Source: Isohypsibius dastychi
Lineage: Eukaryota > Tardigrada > Eutardigrada > Parachela > Isohypsibiidae
Assembly: GCA_034696485.1 (NCBI GenBank)
Contig: JAQIWT010000345.1
Location: 1-22,816 of the forward strand
Reading direction: 5' to 3'
DNA length: 22,816 bases
In this document: in pieces, positions 10,352 through 20,400 of the stretch
How the letters are laid out: the number at the start of each line of letters is the position of its first letter
Position numbering within the stretch: position 1 is the stretch's first letter
Translations under genes and position numbers: made by a program
The notes under the pieces: generated by a model
What the model was told of the DNA's origin: nothing
Database searches by the model: none
What the model saw: only the letters and a program-made list of their open reading frames with translations

Positions 10352-13300
10352 TCATGTTTTTGTGAGATTTGCTAAATGAGTGCGATTTGTTGGTTCAGCA
10401 TACATGAATGATGTCCAATAACAAAGGTTGAAAAGTCCGAAACTGAGAGGGAACCTGGAATTCACAGTTCAACTGGTCGCACAGTAAAGAACGTCACGTA
10501 AGGTTTACCCGACACGAGAAACCCGATCAAGATAGCTGACGGAGTTAATCGGACTCTTCCGTATTTTTCCGCGCCGAATTAGTTCACTGCGATATCCTTC
10601 ATTTCCGGTGATACAGTGAAAGAATTTCTGGCAGCCTGACTCGTTTCCGTACTTTTCCGGTAAACTAGGTTCCACGTCATGAAGGCTATTCAAACCAACA
10701 TGGGTGTTACCGGAGACATGATTATTAACGATCTACAACATGGGATGGATTAGCTGGCATCTAACTTCGATTGAAGTTATTGAATAAAGATCTAAGATTT
10801 ACATTTTGTCTGACAAAAGGTTGTCGGTTATAAATTGGGATATCTTCCCAGTCGTCTTGTGCATCTTGCGCGGAGGCCGGAATCATATCTCTAACGAAAT
10901 TTATTTCTTCGAATCCAGTTTTGGTGAAAAAATGAACCGCTGGAATAAAATACATAATTGAAAATAAATAAAAAAGCAAAAAACAATCAGGTTAATTAGA
11001 AGGTTTTTTGCAGTATACTGAATGACTGTACCTGCGAACTGGATGATACTGGCGCTAACATACAGATTGCATGTGAGCAGATACCTACAACGAAGAATGT
11101 CGCGGGAACGGCATAGTTTATAAAGCAGCAGAAACGCATACCATTCAAGGGCAGTTGGAAACGAAGTCTACGGTAGAATTAATCAGGTATGATTTGGAAT
11201 TATGAATATTATGCATATCAATCGGAATTTCGATACCTTGGGCAAAATGTCTTTCTGATCTTGGTTCATCTAAAACACAAGATTGGGTAATGCAAGGCAC
11301 TTAGCAAGTGCATCCGTACCGTGGCTAGCGTCAAAAGCGCAGTAATTCCCAAACTCAACCTTTCAGTGGCTTCGCGATTCAACCAGAAAGAAACCCAGGA
11401 GAGAACCACAATAAGGATGCAAGGCAAATAGATCTGAAACAAATGCTCTTAAATTATGAGTCACACTTGGCATATTCAAGTGTCTTGCCTGGAGTAGAAA
11501 ATATTCGATCCTTCTTTCAAGCTGAAAATCGACTCTGACCAAGGAGTAATTTTCTAAATCAAATTCGTGACTAAGCTGACTTTGAGAAGAAAGTCAGAAT
11601 AAACAAGTCAGTTTTTTGTTTACCTTTCTTGAGGCCTCGGTCGAATTCTATAAAGTAACTCTTGCTGGGAAATCCCTTGAGCTCGAATTGGGAAAGTGTG
11701 AGCAGTTTATCCAGCTTGATTGCTTCTAGGTCCCAGTTGTACAAAAGGTCATGCGATTGATAAGCAACTGAAAGCCATCATAATTGCTTTACAAAATCGG
11801 GACTGCTTTCGTGAACAACTTACAACTTCCAATCACTAATGGGCACGACTGTTTATCCGCGGGATAAAACGTTAATCTGTAATTCATTTTTGATTGAAAC
11901 TTTTTAATCAAGTAACCATTAAAATCGTCCCGCTCATTAATCAACGAAGTAAACTTTCAATTGATCCCCACATTTTCTATAGAAAAATTCAAAACTCCGA
12001 GAAACAATGAATGGAATTGTTTTACGTACTTCATTGGACACTGAGCACGAATGGTGAGCCTAAAAAGCGAAAAATCGATGGCTGATGTTCTTTATTTGCG
12101 TGAGGAGATTGGGACGGAAGTCATCTCTTACCGCATACTGTACAAAATGTTCCCGTTTGGATACACTCGAAGAAGTTTGTTTGCCGTCTTGAAACGCTCA
12201 TATTAAAAAGTGGAAATGGCATAGCATGCTGATAAACGAACCGTAATTGTGTGCACATAATACTCCTTCCCATTTAGGAAGTACGTGTCGGGCTGAAAGC
12301 GAAAATACTTTAAGTTATACCAATAGAATTTCTCTTAAGTTTCTCATAAAACAGTGAATATCCGACAACCTTCCATATCATATCCAGCATCAGATTATTA
12401 AGAGCAATTTCTCTCATTTCTTCCGAGCCAGTGAACTGCAACCTTTCATCCCGCCATTTTTGCCGAAAATAAAGATCCATCGAATAATCCTAAAACAAAA
12501 CTCATCTTGAACTAGCTGTTAATGAAATTCTTGATATATCATACCGCGTTGAGTTCCCTTATAGGACCCATTGAAAGAACTACCATGTTGATTTCCACAC
12601 GTGTTGGACCGACTGAAATAATGGAAGCTATTAGTCATATTGTGCGTTTTTGTTGATTCGACGAAGGGTTCGGAAACTCAATATTCAGTACGAAATTGCA
12701 TTAGCCCCTTAGAAGTCCATTTGCGGAGCAAGCGGAATCTGTCACTTTATGCAAATAACAACCCGGTCGGCGGAATGGAAAACTTATCAACAGAGTGGCA
12801 CACTTTGATTTGTTAACCTTTCTAACCATCACTTGTCGAACAACGAGAGCGGTATTTTACGATTAGAAAAGCTTTGATGTCTGATACCAAAAACGTGATT
12901 CGATTAAATTTGCATGTATAAAACCACGTTTAATTCGAGGACACCAGAAAAGCAAGGGATTGATCTTGATAATATTTCAGATGATCCATCTTAAGCTGTA
13001 AAAACCGACAAGCGGAAAAACTTTCACACGCACAGCTGCACAAAATCGTTTAACCCTCGCCAAATTAAAGGGGTCTTTCTACACGAAATTGGATTTTTTG
13101 AAAGGATAGGCGACAGAGCTTGTGGGCCATTACGGAACCGGCTGGCGCTCTTTAACTTGGGGAGAAAATTGATCAAAATCTCGACGCTAGCGGTAATTAA
13201 GAAACGTCTAAATGAATTTCGTCACTTTTTACGTCATTGCGGCGGATGCTATTTATCATGTTACTTACGTCCATAGCCAGGACGGAAAGTCTTGTTATAA

Positions 13301-13646
13301 CGAACAAACAGGCTGTCTAAAAGGTCGGTCACGTTATGGCTCGTCAAACTGCCGGAAGCTGGTGGACTGCTTTGTATTGCTGATCTCCTGGCACGACCTG
13401 ACCATGATGATGAATTGCCGATTGAAGAAACTGAGTAAATATAACTTCTGGGCTTCCTTTGCATTGCCGGTGGTGGATCCAAAACAATCTGAGACGAGAC
13501 TAAACAACTAAAGAAAATTTTACGATAAATAACCAAAACTTCCCCAAAACCAAAATCTCATACAATAGAAAGCGATTTCTAGTTTTAAACGGCAGTGTTT
13601 GAGAATTTGCTGACCTGCAAATCAATATTCCCAGAAGCTGGATCAT
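10352..13646 (-). CDS. Divergent alpha-like Cys-loop ligand-gated channel subunit (17 exons)
   Basis: A pentameric ligand-gated channel subunit of the GABA-A alpha/CG8916-like group. Exons, 5' to 3' on the minus strand: 13646-13615, 13507-13269, 12612-12545, 12489-12370, 12292-12242, 12187-12132, 12059-12030, 11876-11824, 11767-11624, 11553-11489, 11433-11320, 11269-11237, 11167-11142, 11084-11032, 10939-10803, 10732-10509 and 10454-10352; all in phase, 515 residues. An in-frame TAA 12 codons upstream supports the ATG, which opens a good signal peptide ([17 protein letters not shown]). Then [53 protein letters not shown], Cys-loop Cys196-Cys210 (13 between), [16 protein letters not shown]1 [22 protein letters not shown]2 from [16 protein letters not shown]3 after [15 protein letters not shown], and TM4 [17 protein letters not shown]. 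Position -1' is Glu310, 2' is Ser313. The Gly usual before TM1 is Glu (RIEYF). Intron 10 is GC-AG. Agonist unknown; GABA is inferred from relatives. Confidence 0.88.
11434..11488 (-). other. GC-AG intron in the minus-strand receptor gene
   Basis: On the minus strand the exon ends CTACTCCAG and the intron begins gcaaga, ending tttgtttcag. Joining here gives the conserved TM1 entry YFLLQ-IYLPC in phase. No GT donor gives that sequence, and CAG|gcaag is the classic GC-donor context. Confidence 0.87.
12613..13268 (-). other. Second intron of the minus-strand receptor gene
   Basis: This 656 bp intron runs from a strong donor (GGAC|gtaagtaa) to the acceptor attatttcag. It is the largest intron of this gene. 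No further exon is needed, because RPGYG joins directly to [11 protein letters not shown] saw no repeat or conserved coding block in it. Confidence 0.75.
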
Positions 13647-14492
13647 GGCTGAAAAAGGTCCTCCTTTGAGTGGCAGTCTTTACAGTATCCGTTGTGATTA
13701 GACGTTGACAAGTGACAAACCTCAGGAGAATTCCAGATTTCTGTGGACTTTTGATTAGTTCAAGACTGGACAATTCAGCCAAGAAGTTGACAGTTGGACG
13801 TTTGTAATGAAACTCTTCACAAACGCGAAAAATAGTCAAGTCGGCTTGAGAAAATTGGGATTGAATGCCGGTTGGGAGTCACAAATTCAAGGGGGCACTA
13901 AAGTCACGCCTTGCTTCGATTGGATTGTTTCCAGTGAATAAAGAATGACATCAGAACCTCATAAGTTCATCTTAAGGAAAATTTTGAAGAAGTTGGATTT
14001 AGTCAGTCTCAACTCTCAACCTTTTTTCCGGAATCATAATCATACAATTCAACCAAAGTTAGATCTCAACATTTTTTTGCAGTTTATGTCGACAGACTCA
14101 GGTTCAATGTATAGTACATCATTGAAAAGTAAAACACGACGGGTTTCAGCGATAATAACAACCAAAGGTCATCGCTATAAAACCGGGACGAGAACCGGCA
14201 CGTTTCTATAGAACAAGAAATGGTCAAACGTCACAAACACAAAGAACTGTTCTATGATGTTAGACACAAAACAAAAATTAATAACAAGAAGAGAAGTGCG
14301 GTTCAAAGTCAAAAATAAAATACAATTTGAGATTAGGGGTCTTTGGTCCGCTTTTAGATATGGATCCGACGTGAGAGAGTATCATTGTAACGAGTCAGTT
14401 TTGTTGAAATCGTTGTATAAATGCAGTGAGAATTTTACGGTACTGGTAGATATTTGGGATGACTGTACTGTAGTGTATAATTCAAGAGATTT
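13647..14492. other. Region between otopetrin stop and minus-strand receptor start
   Basis: Both neighbours are on the minus strand, so this holds the otopetrin 3' UTR followed by the receptor promoter and leader. No canonical AATAAA on the minus strand was found here, so the otopetrin 3' end is undefined. Plus-strand open stretches (13945-14211 and 14254-14655) have no recognisable domain or start context; the latter overlaps the antisense of otopetrin's last exon. A pyrimidine tract plus cag just before the receptor ATG may be a leader splice acceptor. Confidence 0.5.
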
Positions 14493-17400
14493 TCAAGGAT
14501 TGGCAACGGGTGTTGATGGTCTGCTTTTGAGCTTCCAAGCTTTTTTCCAAACTTCCGACAAGCAAACGCTGAAATTGGATCTGATTAAAACATGTCGTAA
14601 CACCCAGGTTCAGTTTGTAGAAGAAATGTTTCTCATAATCTCAGTTAAAAAATAACATTAATTAGCTTTCGCTTTATCTTATAAAACAATCAACAAAACA
14701 ATACTCCGCGTATAGTGTATTGCCTCACCTCGAGTGGAAGCGGTAGAAGATGGTAAGCGGCATGGAGACATTCATGACCATGGTCCACTACAACCAAAAG
14801 CACAGTTCTGTAAAGCTTTCAATGTGATAAAAGATGTAAGAAGAACTCTCTTACCGCCCAAGAGCCATAAAAGCGAGTCTGAGCCGGATACAACTGCTGT
14901 TTCCAAACCTCCAGGGAATCGATCGCAAACAATCCAAAATTACAAACCAAGAGAAATGTCACCAATTCGCGACCTACCAGATGAGAAACAATATTATCAA
15001 AACTATAACACGCCGACCGTATAAGATTTACTCACCTGGTTTACTGCGCAGATGCTCAGGTTTATAAGGTCGTCGACGAGTTGCGTCCAGCAGGAACACG
15101 GTTTGCAGAGTGGCCTGAATGATTTCCAAAAGCGCTGACAGTAGTGCGAACAAGTCTCCTCTTCGTGGGTCTTCCAAAACTGTGTGATGTCCAGAGATGA
15201 GGATAAACGTGCAAAAAATGTAGACCCCAGCTTGGGATATGACCAAGAGTAGATCGTTCAAATAAGACCCTTCTGAAGCTTCAAACTTCAGATCCCGAAC
15301 TTGGTAGAGGGCGACACTGACGGCTATAAAGGTCACCGTGTAAGTGGCAATCTCAACCACATACGACTGGAACACGGCCAGGGTGTAATATTCACGGCGC
15401 CAGATCCAAACGAAGAACAAAATCATGCTGCAAACGGAGCTTTGTGTTTGACATCTCATACTTAATTAACTGGTTTTTATCTCTACCTAATAATGGTCAC
15501 AACGATCATCAGGATACCGGCAAACAATCCTCGAGTCGCTCCATTGCAATCCTTGAGAACAACACGGTTATGAACATGATCAACTGATGCGCCATCTGGC
15601 ATATAGATCATTTACATCACTCACCACCGTGTAACGCTGTCGCTTGCTGGTTCCTCCCAAAGACATGGTGGATAAAGAAGTCTCTTCCGCCGCATACAAC
15701 CGGCTGGCTGTACTCATTCGGCGCCACATGACATACAACATTGCCGCACAAATCAGACTGTATTCCACAACGCACGGGAACAAAAAGGGACTAGCCTAAA
15801 TACAAAATTCTTCTACAAAGGTCACAACTAGATGACGTTAGGAAAGCTGCACCTTCTGTAAAATATTTCCAATAATCGTCTGAGCGCGGCAAGACTGAGG
15901 GTAACCAGCGGTCAACACAGCAGCCATGGCTTCCGCCGCACTTTGCATGTACATGTTCAACGGTTTTTTATACTCCAGTGTAGTGTGGGTGGCATTTGTT
16001 GCATTCCAGCGCAGTCCAAGCGGATACGGGTGATCTTCGAAACCAGGAGGAGTAATGCGATCCGGTTCAGTAAGGGACAACTCCAGTTCATGCTTCGTTT
16101 CGCCGATGACCACACCAATCCAAATGCAAATATTAGTGGCGACCATCTGAAAAAATATCAAGAGGTCAAGATAATGTCATCTGTCTTAAATATTTGGAAA
16201 AAGACAAGCACTGATTGTGTTTAAGGTTAACAGTGTCATCTCAGCAATAATACTCACATGCATCAGGCCAAATCGGACCAAAGTTGAGAAACGGTCAATT
16301 CGAATCTGGAAGACAAATCACTTTAAATCACCGTCACATTTTCTCTAACAGAGTGAAATATTTGCCTTAGCAATCAGGAACACGAAGTACAACTGAACGA
16401 ACGAAAACAGGAATCGCAATGCAGGAACAATTGCATTCAACACGTCATTGCACTCTGATTCAGCGACATATTCAAAATACTGGCCAAACTCCAAGCAGGA
16501 ATAGATCATCGATCCGATTCCAAAAAGCAGAGCACCCTAATACAAAATCAAGATTACAAATACAGTGTTTATTATCGAATATATCAAGCTCACCATCCGC
16601 AGATAAAAGCTTCCGGTTTTAGCACCAGCGGGTCCAGAAACAATTGATGGCCGGTGGATGGTACCGAGTCGAACTTCTTCCTCCGCTTCCACCGTTTCCA
16701 TTCGGTAACCTTTGTCTCCTTTTCTTGTGAATGTCAGTAGTGGTTTACGATTTCGTCTGCCAGTTTGCAAGAGGAATATGTATGCGAAAAGTAGGAACAG
16801 AATGGATCCGCCAAAGAGGAAGATGTAGTAGGCCTAAATTAGAATCAGTTGATTTCGGAATAGATTTGAAATTAAAAGCAGTTTACCTGGTAGAACATAG
16901 GTCTGACTTTGACCGAGAATATCTCTGCTAGAGGAAATGCGCCTCCCAGAACAATTAGAACAATGGCATATAGCAAGCTGAGGAATTTCCATGTCGTGTT
17001 CCTGTAAAAGATAAACAGTACTTAGCACTTCATTAGCGAGCCTTATTATGTTTGCTGATCAATAATCTCATTTACGTTGCTTGATGCTTTGAACGTTGTA
17101 GATCCTGCTTTGTAGCGGCGGATAACCCGATTACCGGCGTCACAGGCCGCTCCACGTTCTCCGCCTCAATTCGCCGGCTCGGGGTACTTAGGAGCTTTGA
17201 GGACTCTGTGGCGGGATTATTATCGAATTCAATCTTATAAAAAGGCTGGAATTCGGAGGAAGTGTTTGGCGGTTGAGTCAACCCATGAGAAGAGCCATGG
17301 CCTGAATCAGCTTGACTCTCTTGAGATGCCCCTTTAATTTCGTGGATCAAACGCAAAGGGCTCCTTGCGGCATCCGAGAGCGCGGCTGGCATCACCCCAC

Positions 17401-20400
17401 TGGAAGACTTGGAGCTGGATGGTTCCAGATTTCCTATCGTAGTCTTGACAGTGGTTGCTTGAAGGTGCGTCTGCGTCGTGGTAAAGCTTCGGGCAGGGAT
17501 CAAGAGAGGACTGGTAGTAGGACTGTTTCCGGTTTTGGGACTCTTCCGTTCTCCAGCTTTGTCCGGATTACCGGTACTATCCATCTTACGGGAAGAGTAA
17601 ACAACCGTTCCACCAGGATAAGAATGTAAAGGAACACTGCAAAGTGAAAATAAGAGTGAGAAAGTGCACACAGCTCGTTTGGAGATCGGGATAAGATTTA
17701 TGAAATGATCGACAGAATTTGACGGATTTCAAAGGGGAAAGATTGATCCGTAAAAGGTTTTCATATAATGGGCATTTCATCAGGAAATACATCCAAATGA
17801 CGAGGATTTACGATATCAAGCCAGAGAGCAACCGGGAACGTTCATTAGGTTGCCCGTTTTCCATCAGACGGGAAATTAAATTGACCACATCAAGACAAAA
17901 AGTATGTCAACGTCATTTATTTTAATTGGCCATATATCAACACCCAAGTCCGCTTATGTTCCCCGCATCAAAGATCATTTTCCAGTTCGTCTAATTCCAT
18001 CCTCCCAAACAAAGAGGAAGAACGAACGAGTCGAATGATCAAGTGCAAAACACCCAGCTGCCGTTTGAGCTCTGGGAATATCTTTCATTAAGACAGCTAA
18101 ACAACTCCCTTAAGTACACTCTGGACCTTAGTTAGCCTCCTCAAACATCCCATCTTTTCACGACAGTCCCAGATTCCGTGAACTCTCTTTCACTTCAAGT
18201 CAACCATGGGCAACCCAACCGGAATCTGTTCAAACTCGACAGAAAGTGTAATAAGGTCTCTCCTCGAATTAACACTACCGACTTCTTGCCATTTCCTCAA
18301 TCTTGCTTCTCACAGATTCATTTACATCTGAGTCAGGAAAAGAAGAAAATAAGAGAAGGAGCTGATTAGAAATTATACCGTACTATACATCCCATCTGAG
18401 AAAGAAAGAATTTGTGTCACAAGGAGTAATTCCCGTTAATCCCCAGTGCGTGCGCGACATCCGGTCACATGCAATAGCCTCTGTGAGAAACTCGGTCAGT
18501 GGCTCAATAGCCCACTAGAAATGCTAAATTTCACCGCGTTGATCTATCCCTGGGATAAAGTAAAATGTAATTACACTATAATGTGCGCGGTGGTCGATGC
18601 GCAAGATGCGTGCTGCGTCAACAATATCATGTCAAAATCACCTTAGATTATAAATAGTGATCAAAACATATCGCAGGAGCAGTGCTCCCTTCAGGAAGAA
18701 AGCAGTTTATATCGTCCGATTAAAAGCGATTTGAAATATTTTTCCATTACCAAAAAGAACCGCTTCACCCACCTACGAAATTTTCTAACCAACAGAAAGA
18801 TAATTTTGAGCTTGCAGTGACTCACACCTCTACACTCTAAAAATTATGACAGAATTCAGACACAAGGCTGCTTCGTTGCCGTAATGCTACTAAACTATGA
18901 TCAGCTGATATTTAAAAGCGGGACCATTGTGACAAAAGTAATCGAAGCACACTTGAGCTTTTTGGAAAAAGCTCTCCCGAATATAGCTCAAGCAGCGATA
19001 TGACATATATTTTGCTAACAGAGAATATTTGCTTTGGCACTCAGTAAACACGGGATCTGTTCGAGTCACCATTTACATTTCAAAATCCAACAGGATTTCA
19101 CCTCCACAATTCAGGCCAAGTAGTAACTGCATGCGATTAAATTTTCACAAAAAAGGTCGTGGAGCCTGCCAATTATTCCAGCAGAAAGTGATCGAAATTA
19201 ATTCACTAACAAAATTAGAAATAAATAACACTGGGTTTTAAACCATTAAGAATATTCTCCCTTCTACAAAAGCAGGCATAACCATATTCATGACCGAATT
19301 ACGGAGACACATGGTCGGGGCAAAGGAAAATATTCCGCACGAGATGTTGACCGATGCTCCGTCACCATCATGGGAGTCGATTGATTTATTTTATGCAAGA
19401 GAAACTGGAAGCTGGACTGACGGGAAAGAGCAGGGACATGCAGTGAATTCGCCATCTGTCAAGGCCGCTCATAATAAATATTTTCAAGCCTCTGACCATC
19501 TTCCTTTGACCTCTAGTTGAATTATACTTCGTACACTTTTCAACATATTGTTATGCATTCGATCATTTAGTCCTCACCTCAGCCAAGTCCAAAAACCAAT
19601 ATTCCATCAAATATTCACAGCAGTGAATAACGCAGTCCGCGTCGTCAGAATGCTGTGCTGAATCAGAGCGGTGAGCAGACTAAAGATCATTGGCGATAAG
19701 AGTAAAAACCTCGGACAGGATTAATCAAAATGTGTGAAACCACAGCGAGCTTGCAAAAACAATTCTTCCACACTGCTGTTAACTGGCAAGCAGGAAGCAA
19801 TGCTGCAATTGGGAATGACGAGGGAACTGAAAAATGGCGCTGGTTGGATATGCGCTGTCCGGTACCGGTTGGTCGCTCGTCTATATCTTTATGCATACTT
19901 TATCGATTAGATATCAAGCTCCCGGAGCATCAATGGAAATTTTGAAAGGCGGATGCCGTGCCCTGTGGTCACTCGTAAAGCAGAAAAGAAGAGGACGAGA
20001 TGTTCTCACCAGGTCATTTAACTTCATTCCCTCCTCACAAAATTCTAAATACTAGTAGGCATTCAGAACTTTTATTTAATAAATTCCAAGAATAAATGAA
20101 TTTGTTTTTGTTAAGAAGATTGTCCAAAGACAACATCTACCATGTACCATCTAGTACCTTGATATCAAAGGACATTCTTCAATGAGACAGAATGTTAATA
20201 GCGCAATATGCTAAATGTCGTACCTCGTGGAAATATAAATATTCATTTTATATAGTACAACGACAATTCACGAACAACGCAACTACAGTAACACTCGGGC
20301 GTGTGGGAGGTCGTGCGTACGGACGGGAGTCAGGAGGACGGGAATCAACAGAGTATAAAGTATTCAAATCTGTTATCTTCCTGCCTGTCGTTGGATGCTA

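Noticed and set aside
13269-13490. Alternative acceptors (for example after tctcag) for exon 2 of the minus-strand receptor
   Set aside because: They are out of phase with the signal-peptide exon. The acceptor tttctttag at 13508 keeps phase and yields a complete signal peptide.
14254-14655. 133-codon plus-strand open frame between the receptor and otopetrin genes
   Set aside because: It overlaps the antisense of the last otopetrin exon, whose frame is well supported, and the peptide has no recognisable domain, signal peptide or splice context.
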